Shown: piece by piece, positions 27,076-35,815 of the stretch | Layout of the letters: the number at the start of each line of letters is the position of its first letter | How positions within the stretch are numbered: position 1 is the stretch's first letter | From: Flavobacterium sp. AED | GTDB taxonomy: Bacteria > Bacteroidota > Bacteroidia > Flavobacteriales > Flavobacteriaceae | Reading direction: 5' to 3' | Length of the DNA: 64,000 bases | Assembly (NCBI RefSeq): GCF_000812945.1 | Contig: NZ_JSYM01000002.1 | Location: 124,001-188,000 of the forward strand | Translations under genes and position numbers: made by a program | The notes under the pieces: model-generated | The model's input: only the letters and a program-made list of their open reading frames with translations | Database searches by the model: none | What the model was told of the DNA's origin: nothing

Positions 27076-29235
27076 ATGAAGTTTATTTATACTCTTACCA
27101 TTTTACTGTTCTCTCTAACGCTATTTTCACAAGCTACTCTTTCCGGGAAAGTAGTTGATGAAAAAGGAAATCCAATAGCTGGAGCCAACATTTTTATCGA
27201 AGGAACTTATGACGGTACTTCCAGTAATGAAACGGGTGATTTCACTTTTACGACTACTACAACAGGTAATCAGACTTTGGTGGTGAGTTTCTTAGTGTAT
27301 GAAACTACAAAAATGGTGATCGATGTTTCAAATTTTAAAAATAAAACTATAAAACTAAGAGATAATGTCAATGCATTAGATGCTGTTATAATTACCGCAG
27401 GAAATTTAGAAGCAGGTGATAAAGCAAGAGTTTCGGTGTTGAAACCGCTAGATATTGTTACAACTGCAGGTTCGGCAGGGAATATTATTGCGGCTTTACA
27501 AACGTTACCCGGAACGCAAAATGTAGGTGAGGACGGACGATTATTTGTTCGTGGTGGCGAGGCCAATGAAACACAAACTTTTGTAGACGGTATTCGCGTA
27601 GCACAACCTTATGGAGCTTCTGCTCAAAATTTACCTACGCGCGGTCGATTTTCGCCCTTTCTTTTTAATGGAATATCTTTCTCTACAGGCGGTTATTCGG
27701 CGGAATATGGGGAAGCTTTATCCAGTGTTTTGTTATTGAATACGCAGGATGAACCCGACCAAAACAAAACCGAAATTTCGTTAATGACTGTTGGTTTAGG
27801 AGTTGGGAATACTCAAAAATGGAAAAAAAGTTCTTTGAGTGTGAATACCGCGTATATCAATTTGGCGCCATACCAAGCTGCAATCAAGCAAAATGTAGAT
27901 TGGAATAGTCCTTATCAATCTTTGTCTGGAGAAACTGTATATCGCTATAATTTCAATAACGGGATTTTGAAATTATACGCTGCTTTTGATTCTTCTAAAT
28001 TCGACATCAATCAGGAAAATATCAATTCGGAACAGAAGGTCAGAGTTGATTTAAATAATACTAATTTTTATTTTAATTCTTCTTATAAAGGCGGTTTTGG
28101 AAACAATTGGCAAATTACTTCAGGTTTGAGTTATGGTTATAGTAAAAACAAAATAAAATTGGATTCAGATGCTGTTGCAAATGATGAAAATGCAGCCCAT
28201 TTGAAATTAAAATTAACACAACGTTTTTCTGAAAGAGTGAAATTATCTTTTGGAGCGGATTATTTTATTACCAAATTCAATGAGGATTTCAAGGAGAATT
28301 TAGGAACTACAAATACGAATGGGTATAATTCAAATATCGGAGCCGTTTACACCGAAGCAGATGTTTTTTTCTCCAAAAAGTTTGCTGCAAAAGTAGGATT
28401 GAGAGCTTCATATAATGATTTACTCAATGAAACTGCAATTTCTCCCAGAGTTTCATTGGCTTACAAAATGGCTAAAAACAGTCAGCTTTCATTAGCTTAT
28501 GGAGATTTTTCACAAACGCCAAATGTGGACTACATCAAATATTCTAAGTTTCATCAGTTTGAAAGTGAGAAAGCATCACATTATATTTTGAATTATCAAT
28601 ACAATAAAAATGGAAAAACCTTCAGAGCTGAAGCCTATTACAAAGACTACAGTAATTTGGTAAAATACGACACGCCATCTATACAATATAATTCGGTGTT
28701 TAATAACAATGGTTCCGGTTATGCCAAAGGATTAGATTTGTTTTGGAGAGACGGGAAATCAATTAAAAATTTAGAATATTGGGTTTCGTATTCCTACATC
28801 GATACCGAGAGAGATTATAAAAATTTTAGTGCTCAAGTCACTCCAAATTTTGTTGCCGATCATAGTTTATCGGTTGTTACTAAATATTGGATAAACGATT
28901 GGAAATCGCAAATTGGATTCACAAATTCATACAGTTCAGGGCGTCCATATAACAACCCAAATGAAACGAAATTCATGAACGGAAAAACAAAATCGTATAA
29001 CAGTTTGAGCTTCAACTGGGCATATTTATTGACTTCGCAAAAGATTTTATATTTCTCCGTTTCTAATATTTTAGGAAGCCAAAATGTGTATGGTTATGAG
29101 TATGCAAAAAATCCAAATACAGCCGGAGTTTATAATAGGGCAGCAATTACACCAACTGCAGATCGGTTTTTCTTTCTGGGATTCTTTTGGACTATAAGCA
29201 ATGATAAAAAAGAGAATCAATTGAAGAATTTGTAA
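27076..29235 (+). CDS. TonB-dependent outer-membrane receptor with carboxypeptidase-regulatory-like N-terminus
   Basis: The protein has 719 residues. After the signal peptide (MKFIYTLTILLFSLTLFSQ) comes a CarboxypepD_reg-like domain (SGKVVDEKGNPIAGANIFIE, about 22-100). A plug domain follows (ALQTLPGTQNVGEDGRLFVR, GYSAEYGEALSSVLLL), then a 22-strand-type barrel with aromatic strand ends. No SusD partner is adjacent, so it is not a SusCD pair. The ligand (siderophore, metal, peptide) cannot be told. It is followed after 128 bases by a small periplasmic protein gene with its own promoter. Confidence 0.92.
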   Translation: MKFIYTLTILLFSLTLFSQATLSGKVVDEKGNPIAGANIFIEGTYDGTSSNETGDFTFTTTTTGNQTLVVSFLVYETTKMVIDVSNFKNKTIKLRDNVNALDAVIITAGNLEAGDKARVSVLKPLDIVTTAGSAGNIIAALQTLPGTQNVGEDGRLFVRGGEANETQTFVDGIRVAQPYGASAQNLPTRGRFSPFLFNGISFSTGGYSAEYGEALSSVLLLNTQDEPDQNKTEISLMTVGLGVGNTQKWKKSSLSVNTAYINLAPYQAAIKQNVDWNSPYQSLSGETVYRYNFNNGILKLYAAFDSSKFDINQENINSEQKVRVDLNNTNFYFNSSYKGGFGNNWQITSGLSYGYSKNKIKLDSDAVANDENAAHLKLKLTQRFSERVKLSFGADYFITKFNEDFKENLGTTNTNGYNSNIGAVYTEADVFFSKKFAAKVGLRASYNDLLNETAISPRVSLAYKMAKNSQLSLAYGDFSQTPNVDYIKYSKFHQFESEKASHYILNYQYNKNGKTFRAEAYYKDYSNLVKYDTPSIQYNSVFNNNGSGYAKGLDLFWRDGKSIKNLEYWVSYSYIDTERDYKNFSAQVTPNFVADHSLSVVTKYWINDWKSQIGFTNSYSSGRPYNNPNETKFMNGKTKSYNSLSFNWAYLLTSQKILYFSVSNILGSQNVYGYEYAKNPNTAGVYNRAAITPTADRFFFLGFFWTISNDKKENQLKNL

Positions 29236-29237
29236 AA

Positions 29238-29262
29238 ACGTTGCATTCAACGTCTCTACAAT
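29238..29262. repeat. Short palindromic repeat (ACGTTG-CATT-CAACGT) after the TonB receptor gene
   Basis: A 6-bp stem followed by CTCTACAA resembles one half of a palindromic repeat (GTAGAGACGTTGC-type) that I recall as common between genes in Bacteroidota. It could serve as a weak terminator. Membership in that family rests on recall, not on a search. Confidence 0.4.
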
Positions 29263-29320
29263 TCATCCATTAAAATCAACAGTTCAGTAAGTATAAATTT
29301 AAAAAAAGGTACAACCAATG

Positions 29321-29328
29321 TAAATTTG
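29321..29328 (+). promoter_or_regulatory. Probable -7 element (TAAATTTG) upstream of the 206-aa protein gene
   Basis: TAAATTTG matches TAnnTTTG and lies 35 bases before the ATG at 29364. Confidence 0.5.
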
Positions 29329-29363
29329 GTAAACAATTAATCAACAACTAAAAATTAAATATC

Positions 29364-29984
29364 ATGACAAAAGTTATCACCGCAATCGCATTATTTGTAT
29401 GTAGTTTATTATCAGCTCAGGGACAATTTGAGCAAGGAATGGGAAAAGCATTCGGACTTTGGAAAGAAGGAAAGAACACAGAAGCTTCTGATTTATTCGA
29501 AAGAATTGCAGGAGCAGAAAAAACAAGTTGGTTACCTAATTATTATGTTGCATTAGTAAATACAACCACTGCTTTTGGAACACAGGATAAAGACAAAATG
29601 AATTTGTTACTTACCAAAGCTCAAAATGCATTGGACACTGAAATGGGTAAAAATCCAAATAATGCAGAATTATTAGTGATGCAAGCCATGATTAATACTG
29701 CTTGGATTGTTTTTGACCCAATGACAAACGGAATGAAATTATCTGGCAAAACAATGGAATTGTATGCCAAAGCGGAAGCAATTGCACCAGAAAATCCAAG
29801 AGTAGTTTTTGGCAAAGCAGAGTTTCAAATAGGAGGGGCAAAATGGACCGGAGTTGACACTAAACCTTTATGCGCACAAATTGAAAAATCAATCGGACTT
29901 TTTGCTACTTTTAAACCGGAAACTCCTTTTTCTCCAAAATGGGGATTGGATAGAGCAACTGAAGCATTGAAAAACTGTAAATAA
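29364..29984 (+). CDS. Exported TPR-like protein, 206 aa
   Basis: A signal peptide (MTKVITAIALFVCSLLSAQ) precedes about 185 residues that look helical and repeat-like (KAFGLWKEGKNTEASDLFER, LYAKAEAIAPENPRVVFGKA), the pattern of tetratricopeptide pairs. Probably periplasmic. It sits between the TonB receptor and the 2TM histidine kinase (28-base gap), and may be transcribed with the latter. The function is unknown. Confidence 0.75.
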   Translation: MTKVITAIALFVCSLLSAQGQFEQGMGKAFGLWKEGKNTEASDLFERIAGAEKTSWLPNYYVALVNTTTAFGTQDKDKMNLLLTKAQNALDTEMGKNPNNAELLVMQAMINTAWIVFDPMTNGMKLSGKTMELYAKAEAIAPENPRVVFGKAEFQIGGAKWTGVDTKPLCAQIEKSIGLFATFKPETPFSPKWGLDRATEALKNCK

Positions 29985-30012
29985 AATTTACTAGAAAAAA
30001 TATAAACTGAAA

Positions 30013-31368
30013 ATGGAAAATCAAAGGATACATACCTACACAGAATTTAAAAAAGGAACAATTGTTTCTCTTAAAATTGCTCTGATTTTCACATTTGTAT
30101 TTTCTTTAATTCAAGGTAGTTTTGATTTAGAAACAATACTGACCACGTTTTGGGTAAGTTCATTGTATTCTTTTGGAATTGGTTTTGGGAATGGTGTAAT
30201 CAACTCCCTTCTGAATAAGAAATGGGATTGGCTGGAACACACTAATTTAAGAGTGTATTTTGGAATAATAGCTACAGTGTTGTATACGGTTCCCGTTGTT
30301 TTAATAATTGATTATATCACTTTCGTGGTTTTTCAAAAAATGAACCCTTCTGAGTTTTTTAATGACAGAATGATTTGGGTCCACTTATTTTATATCATAC
30401 TTTCTTTAGGTGTTTCGACCTTCATGCATGCTCGAAGTTTCATGGCGAATTGGAAACAAGCATCAAGAAAAGAAGTAACGGAACAAAAAATAATTGCAGG
30501 TACCGCTTCGGCAAAGTTCGAAAGTTTAAAAAATCAAATTGATCCCCATTTTCTTTTTAATAGTTTGAATGTTTTAAGTTCTTTAATTGAAGAAAATCCA
30601 GATAATGCCCAACGGTTTACGACTTCATTATCAAAAATTTATCGGTATGTATTGGAACAAAAAGACAAAGAGTTAGTTTCGGTTGAAGAAGAATTGGCTT
30701 TCGCCAAAACCTATATGAACCTGCTCAAAATGCGTTTTGAAAACAGTTTGTTTTATGAATTACCAGCAACAAATAGTAATCCGGAAGCCAAAGTTGTTCC
30801 ACTTTCTTTACAGCTTTTATTGGAGAATACCGTAAAGCACAATGTAGTTAGTGAACAAAGACCTTTGCACATTCGCATTACAATTGAAGGCGATTACCTT
30901 GCTATTCAAAATGATTATCAAAAGAAGGAAGTTTTGCAGGATCGTCAGGGTGTAGGATTACAAAATATCATCAATCGCTATGGAATTATTACTAATAGAA
31001 AAGTATTGATTGAGCAAAATGAAAAAACTTTTACGGTCAAAATACCCATTTTAACCAAACAAATTTCAGTTATGGAAACGAGTACTAATTATAGCGAAAA
31101 TAGCGCGTATTACAGAGCTAAAAAACGGGTTGAAGAACTCAAAGGCTTTTATGGGAACCTGATTTCTTATTGTTGTGTCATTCCGCTTTTGATATTTATT
31201 AATCTTACGTATTCTCCTCAATTTCAATGGTTTTGGTTTTCGGCTGCAGGTTGGGGTTTTGGATTAATTATGCATGCTTTAAAGGTTTTTGGTTACAGTT
31301 CTAACTGGGAAGAACGAAAAATCAAGGAGATTTTGCAAAGAGAAGACAGTAGAAAATCTTGGAAATAG
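30013..31368 (+). CDS. LytS-like membrane histidine kinase with C-terminal 2TM domain
   Basis: The protein has 451 residues. Four hydrophobic segments (about 15-145) come first, then a His_kinase region with phosphoacceptor motif NQIDPHFLFNSLNVLSSLIE (about 175-195) and a short ATPase region (LLLENTVKHNV, GVGLQNIINRYG). Residues from about 360 on form a 2TM domain: YYRAKKRVEELKGFYGNLIS, two hydrophobic segments, then NWEERKIKEIL. The same module recurs as two free-standing proteins immediately downstream. The usual partner of such kinases, a LytTR regulator, lies 2.3 kb downstream. Confidence 0.88.
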   Translation: MENQRIHTYTEFKKGTIVSLKIALIFTFVFSLIQGSFDLETILTTFWVSSLYSFGIGFGNGVINSLLNKKWDWLEHTNLRVYFGIIATVLYTVPVVLIIDYITFVVFQKMNPSEFFNDRMIWVHLFYIILSLGVSTFMHARSFMANWKQASRKEVTEQKIIAGTASAKFESLKNQIDPHFLFNSLNVLSSLIEENPDNAQRFTTSLSKIYRYVLEQKDKELVSVEEELAFAKTYMNLLKMRFENSLFYELPATNSNPEAKVVPLSLQLLLENTVKHNVVSEQRPLHIRITIEGDYLAIQNDYQKKEVLQDRQGVGLQNIINRYGIITNRKVLIEQNEKTFTVKIPILTKQISVMETSTNYSENSAYYRAKKRVEELKGFYGNLISYCCVIPLLIFINLTYSPQFQWFWFSAAGWGFGLIMHALKVFGYSSNWEERKIKEILQREDSRKSWK

Positions 31369-31415
31369 TTTTGAGTTTAAATTTTAAACTTGAAAAAAAA
31401 TATTAGAAAAATAGT

Positions 31416-31715
31416 ATGGAAAATAAATATGAAAATGAAGAGCGTTACTACAGAGCAAAAAAGCAAGTAGAAGAAATAAAAGGTTTTTATGGCAACTTGA
31501 TTTCCTACATTATAGTAAACATAGGATTAGTGATTCTGAATTTAAAAACATCACCCGATCATTTATGGTTTTATTGGCCGTTGTTGTGGTGGGGAATTGG
31601 CGTTGTTTTTCATGGTCTCAAGGTTTTTAAATACATGCCTTTTATAACAAAAGACTGGGAAGAGAAAAAGATTAAGGAGTTTATGGAAAAAGAAAACAAG
31701 GAAACTTGGGAATAA
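31416..31715 (+). CDS. 2TM-domain protein, 99 aa
   Basis: The sequence ERYYRAKKQVEEIKGFYGNL, two hydrophobic segments and DWEEKKIKEFMEKE form a single 2TM domain (PF13239). It is strikingly similar to the C-terminal domain of the kinase gene 47 bases upstream, which indicates duplication. Likely an inner-membrane partner or modulator of that kinase. The function of free-standing 2TM proteins is not established. Confidence 0.85.
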   Translation: MENKYENEERYYRAKKQVEEIKGFYGNLISYIIVNIGLVILNLKTSPDHLWFYWPLLWWGIGVVFHGLKVFKYMPFITKDWEEKKIKEFMEKENKETWE

Positions 31716-31731
31716 TTTAATATTTATAGAG

Positions 31732-32085
31732 ATGGGAAGATTTAGAGATAGAAGGCTAAATGATTATAATACTGAAGCATATAATCCTGACGAACGCTAC
31801 AATTTAGCTTACAAAAGAGTAAAAAGAATCAAAGGTTTTTATGTTCATCTATTGGTTTATATAGGTGTAAATGTATTCCTTATTATTGGGAGTAACAACG
31901 AGAGTATATCTAGTAATCATCTTTTTTGGAGTTGGGAGACTTTTTCAACGGCATTGTTTTGGGGAATTGGATTGATTGCTCATGGATTGTCTGTTTTTGG
32001 AAGAAATATATTTTTTGGTGCAAACTGGGAAGAGAAAAAAATTCAAGAATTAATGGAAAAAGAAAAAAGCGAAAAATGGGAGTAA
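31732..32085 (+). CDS. 2TM-domain protein, 117 aa
   Basis: A basic N-terminal extension (MGRFRDRRLNDYNTEAYNPD) precedes a 2TM domain: YNLAYKRVKRIKGFYVHLLV, two hydrophobic segments, then NWEEKKIQELMEKEKSEKWE. It is the third copy of the module in a row, 16 bases after the previous gene. Its stop codon overlaps a perfect palindrome that should end the transcript. Confidence 0.85.
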   Translation: MGRFRDRRLNDYNTEAYNPDERYNLAYKRVKRIKGFYVHLLVYIGVNVFLIIGSNNESISSNHLFWSWETFSTALFWGIGLIAHGLSVFGRNIFFGANWEEKKIQELMEKEKSEKWE

Positions 32086-32117
32086 AAACTGCTCCCGAAG
32101 CTTCGGGAGCAGTTTTT
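32084..32117 (+). terminator. Perfect 34-bp palindromic terminator
   Basis: The arm AAAAACTGCTCCCGAAG (32084-32100) is followed directly by its exact complement (32101-32117), which ends in five T. It starts within the stop codon of the last 2TM gene. The A and T runs let it act in both directions. Confidence 0.85.
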
Positions 32118-32162
32118 AGTAATAATTTTTTAGATTTTTAAATCTTAAACAAGAACTCAACC

Positions 32163-33653
32163 TTGAAAAAATATTTACCAGTCATAACGATTTTAGCGCT
32201 TATTAAGCTTACTATTCATTTGATAGGAAACCAAAATTATGGATTTCATCGGGATGAATTATTACACTTATCAGTAAGTGAGCATTTAGATTGGGGTTAT
32301 TTCGAATTTCCGCCTTTCATTGCCTTTGTTGGTAAAATAGCCCATTTCATGTTTGGATATTCACTATCTGGGGTTCGTTTTTTTTCTACGTTAGCAGGAG
32401 TTGGGATTCTTATAATTTGTTGTTTGATTGCTAAAGAATTAGGAGGGAAGATAAAAGCAATTTTGTTAGCAGGAGTTTCAGTACTGGCTTTCGTCCCTTT
32501 TTATCGGAATCATATGTTATTCCAACCGGTAGCTTTCGATCAGTTATTTTGGACACTTGGATTTTATTTTTTGGTCAAATATTTCAACACTGGAAATGTA
32601 AAATTCCTTGTTTTTCTTGGTGTTTCGTCGGGTTTTGGTTTAATGAATAAGTACACTGCATTCGTTTGGGGATTAGGAGTTGTAGCGGGTTTGTTATTTT
32701 ATGAAAAAGGAAAAATATTCAAGAATAAATGGTTCTATCTTTCAGGATTAGTAACTTTTTTAATTGTTTTACCAAATTTGATTTGGCAATTGAACCATCA
32801 TTTTCCAGTAGTATTGCATTTGCAAAAGTTGAAAGAAAGCCAGTTGGATGAGAATGGTCCTTTTGATTTTGCAATAGAACAGTTGAAGCATCCTTTTACT
32901 TTAATGATAAGCTTAATTGGGCTTTTTGCTTACTTTTTTGACAAAGATTTAAAAAAGTATAAAACGTTTGGAATTGCCGCTTTGGTGATCTTTGGCACCA
33001 TGTGGATCATGCAATCTAAAGCCTATTATTTCTTTGCGATTTACCCTATATTATTTGCGGCTGGAGCTGTTAAAATTGAAAAATTGCTGGAAAAGAAACC
33101 AAAATGGAATTACGTAGTTGCTTCTGTTCTATTTCTTCCAATAATTCCTTTTTTGCCTCAGGCAATTGCCATTCTTCCAATTGAAACCTATGTTAATTAC
33201 TCTGATTTAGAGTTACAAAAAAACGGACGCATTAAACTCACAGATGATTATGCCGATATGTTTGGTTGGGAAGAACAAGTGAAATTAGTAGATAGCGTAT
33301 ACCAATCATTACCGGCTAAAGACAAACATAACTGTGTTATTTTAGCTAAAAATTATGGAGAAGCCGGAGCAATAGAAATCCTTGGGAAAAAGTATCGATT
33401 GCCTAATCCAATTTGTAGTAATGGCAGTTTTTGGCTTTGGGGAACCGGAACTACAAATGGGCAAGTTTGTATCAGTATTGGTAATGAAAAGGATGTTGTC
33501 GAGCGAGTTTTTAAAGATTGTAAATTGCTGAAAATTATAAAACATAAATATGCTATCGAAGAAGAAAATAATATCCCAATATATCTTTGTCGAAATCCAA
33601 AAATAAATATTCAACAAAAATGGAAATCATTAGAAAAACAGGTGTTTGATTAG
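32163..33653 (+). CDS. Membrane glycosyltransferase, GT39/ArnT-like
   Basis: The 496-residue protein has about ten hydrophobic segments. The first loop has YGFHRDELLHLSVSEHLDWG and EFPPFIAF, the acidic catalytic loop of GT-C enzymes of the PMT/ArnT type. The start codon is TTG (MKKYLPVITILALIKLTIHL), as no ATG precedes the catalytic loop. It should transfer a sugar from a polyprenyl-phosphate donor to a protein or glycolipid in the periplasm. It lies between the terminator of the 2TM genes and the LytTR regulator gene (50 bases downstream), so the latter two may be co-transcribed. Confidence 0.85.
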   Translation: MKKYLPVITILALIKLTIHLIGNQNYGFHRDELLHLSVSEHLDWGYFEFPPFIAFVGKIAHFMFGYSLSGVRFFSTLAGVGILIICCLIAKELGGKIKAILLAGVSVLAFVPFYRNHMLFQPVAFDQLFWTLGFYFLVKYFNTGNVKFLVFLGVSSGFGLMNKYTAFVWGLGVVAGLLFYEKGKIFKNKWFYLSGLVTFLIVLPNLIWQLNHHFPVVLHLQKLKESQLDENGPFDFAIEQLKHPFTLMISLIGLFAYFFDKDLKKYKTFGIAALVIFGTMWIMQSKAYYFFAIYPILFAAGAVKIEKLLEKKPKWNYVVASVLFLPIIPFLPQAIAILPIETYVNYSDLELQKNGRIKLTDDYADMFGWEEQVKLVDSVYQSLPAKDKHNCVILAKNYGEAGAIEILGKKYRLPNPICSNGSFWLWGTGTTNGQVCISIGNEKDVVERVFKDCKLLKIIKHKYAIEEENNIPIYLCRNPKINIQQKWKSLEKQVFD

Positions 33654-33703
33654 TAAACAGCAAAATAAAACGATTCCTTTTTTTGAAACCTTAAACTTAA
33701 ATA

Positions 33704-34459
33704 ATGACTACAATAATAATAGAAGACGAAAAACCAGCTGCCAGATTACTGCAAAGAAAACTCGAAAAACTAAATATTCAAGTAGGAGTGATGTTGCATT
33801 CAGTAGAGGAATCTATTGATTGGTTTTCTAAAAATGAGCACCCGGATTTGATCTTTTTGGACATCCAATTGTCGGATGGATTGTCTTTTGAAATCTTTGA
33901 AAAAGTAGCCATCAAAAGTGCGATAATTTTCACAACGGCTTATGATGAATATGCATTGCGCGCCTTCAAGTTAAATAGTATTGATTATCTTTTAAAACCC
34001 ATCGATGAAGATGATTTGGAAGTGGCAGTTTCTAAATTTAAAACTCGCTTACCAAAACAAGAAATGGTACAATTGGATTTTGAGCAAATCAAAAAAATGC
34101 TAACCAATCCATTTGAAAAAAATTACAAAAAACGTTTTACGGTAAAAATTGGACAACATTTGAAAGTATTCGTTATTGATGAAGTCGAATGTTTTTTTAG
34201 TGAAAATAAAGGAACGTACATCCATACATTCGACAATAGAAATTACTTAATTGAAAATACATTGGAGTTTTTAGAACAAGAATTAGATCCTCTGGATTTC
34301 TTTCGAATCAATAGAAAATTCATTATTCCGCTTAAAGCAATTAAAGAAATCGTGTTGTACAGTAACTCTCGTTTGAAGGTTATTTTGCCTTCTTATAATG
34401 CCGATGAGGTAATTGTAAGCAGAGAAAAAGTTTCCGAATTTAAAACTTGGATTGGGTAA
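33704..34459 (+). CDS. LytTR-family response regulator
   Basis: The protein has 251 residues. The receiver domain shows EDEKPA (acidic pocket), LIFLDIQLSDG (phosphorylated Asp, about residue 54), TTAYDEYA and KPI. The LytTR DNA-binding domain covers about 145-251 (KRFTVKIGQHLKVF, DFFRINRKFII). It is the expected partner of the LytS-like 2TM kinase at 30013. The genes between them may be part of the regulon. A convergent-gene terminator follows. Confidence 0.9.
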   Translation: MTTIIIEDEKPAARLLQRKLEKLNIQVGVMLHSVEESIDWFSKNEHPDLIFLDIQLSDGLSFEIFEKVAIKSAIIFTTAYDEYALRAFKLNSIDYLLKPIDEDDLEVAVSKFKTRLPKQEMVQLDFEQIKKMLTNPFEKNYKKRFTVKIGQHLKVFVIDEVECFFSENKGTYIHTFDNRNYLIENTLEFLEQELDPLDFFRINRKFIIPLKAIKEIVLYSNSRLKVILPSYNADEVIVSREKVSEFKTWIG

Positions 34460-34472
34460 TTAAAGCATAAAA

Positions 34473-34543
34473 AAAACTGTTTCAAAAACGGCAAACAAAA
34501 TCCATAAATGAAAAATATTTAACGAGGCTTTTGAAACAGTTTT
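34473..34543. terminator. Long inverted repeat between convergent LytTR and CsbD genes
   Basis: AAAACTGTTTCAAAA (34473-34487) and its exact complement (34529-34543) form a 15-bp stem with a 41-base loop. Its place between two converging genes suggests a bidirectional terminator. Confidence 0.65.
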
Positions 34544-34564
34544 AGTGATTTTTAAATCTTAAGA

Positions 34565-34747
34565 TTATTCAAATAAGGATCTGATTTCTTTCTCAGTTTT
34601 GCCTAATTTTTGTTGCAATTTTCCCCAAGTCTCATCTTCTTTTCCTTCTTCAAACAACAAATCGTCGTCTGTCAATTCTGCAAATTTTTGCTTAAGATTT
34701 CCTTTTAGTTCATTCCAGTTTCCTTTAATCTCTTTTGAATTCGGCAT
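34565..34747 (-). CDS. CsbD family stress protein
   Basis: The 60-residue protein has [20 protein letters not shown] near its start, the CsbD-family signature, and an acidic second half. Members are general-stress proteins of unknown activity. The length is normal. It is a single-gene unit and converges on the LytTR gene. The 238-base spacer upstream of its start contains no recognised gene. Confidence 0.85.
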   Translation of the reverse strand: MPNSKEIKGNWNELKGNLKQKFAELTDDDLLFEEGKEDETWGKLQQKLGKTEKEIRSLFE

Positions 34748-34985
34748 AATGTATAGTTTTAAATTGCTATTATTTCTTTTACAAATCTGGTGATTGAAAG
34801 AGGGAAAACTATTACAGAATTAAGACGGTTTGTTGTTTAATTTTTGGTAAATTGTTCAGGAGCTTGAATACTGTTTTAAGTATTTGAATAATAAAATTAT
34901 TTAAATTAAAGAGTAAAGTAATTGTCTTTAAGTTAATGGTGTTGAATGAAATAAAATTTACATATAGATTATATCTATGGTGGTT

Positions 34986-35759
34986 TTATGCCTTGAAAAC
35001 TGTTTTTCTAATTCCGATTAATGCGAAAATAAACAATGAGTAAACAATAAAAAAGGGAATGATGTATTCGATTAAATTTAAGGGTAACATAACTGCAATA
35101 ATCAACAATTGAAACCCTAATCCGTAAATTGAAAGTAACGTCATAAACCAATGTGGAAATGTTTTTACCTTGTACGCCTCTTTGTCAAGTGTGTGAATTA
35201 TTTTGTCAAAAGTGCCGTAAACAATCGTGTAAATTTGGAACAGGATATCAACTGATTTTTGGCTTTCTCCAGGTAAAGCTCTGGGTGATTTGTATTCGAA
35301 AATTTTACTGGTTGAGTCTCCTCCAACAGATTTATTTCTTAAAATTACATAGTAATAATTGTATAAAGTTCCTTGTAATTGTATGCCGATAAATGCTAAA
35401 ATAGTAAACCAAATTGTAGTTTTTGAAACATAACAAATGGTCATAAAAAGCAAGAAGTTTAAGATGATATCAAAAACACTATCAAGGTATCTTCCAGTGT
35501 AAGAAGGCGTGTTTTTTATCCTTGCCAGTTCTCCATCGGCAGCATCAATTCCTGATTTTAGAATGATGAAAAAACTGGCTAAAAAGTAATGATTTTGTAA
35601 AATGCAGTAAATTGCTATAAGACCTGAAAGTCCAAAAAGCAGCGTAACATGAATGGGCGTAAATCGGGTATTCTTTAATTGATGGGCTAAAAATTTTCCG
35701 AATGGTCTTCCGTAATCGGATAAATCTAAAAATTTATCTTGAGCAGCAAGTTTAGACAT
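34986..35759 (-). CDS. CDP-alcohol phosphatidyltransferase family protein
   Basis: The protein has 257 residues and about six membrane segments. The catalytic signature is DAADGELARIKNTPS, then GRYLDSVFD, fitting DG-x2-AR-x8-G-x3-D-x3-D (about residues 74-98). It should couple a CDP-activated alcohol to an alcohol acceptor to make a phospholipid or related product. Which product cannot be told. It resembles the archaetidylinositol/PgsA-like branch only in the catalytic core. Confidence 0.88.
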   Translation of the reverse strand: MSKLAAQDKFLDLSDYGRPFGKFLAHQLKNTRFTPIHVTLLFGLSGLIAIYCILQNHYFLASFFIILKSGIDAADGELARIKNTPSYTGRYLDSVFDIILNFLLFMTICYVSKTTIWFTILAFIGIQLQGTLYNYYYVILRNKSVGGDSTSKIFEYKSPRALPGESQKSVDILFQIYTIVYGTFDKIIHTLDKEAYKVKTFPHWFMTLLSIYGLGFQLLIIAVMLPLNLIEYIIPFFIVYSLFIFALIGIRKTVFKA

Positions 35760-35815
35760 TTAAGTTTATGAACAAAGAAATGCGACAATATAGTCAGGTA
35801 TAAATAGTGGAGAAA

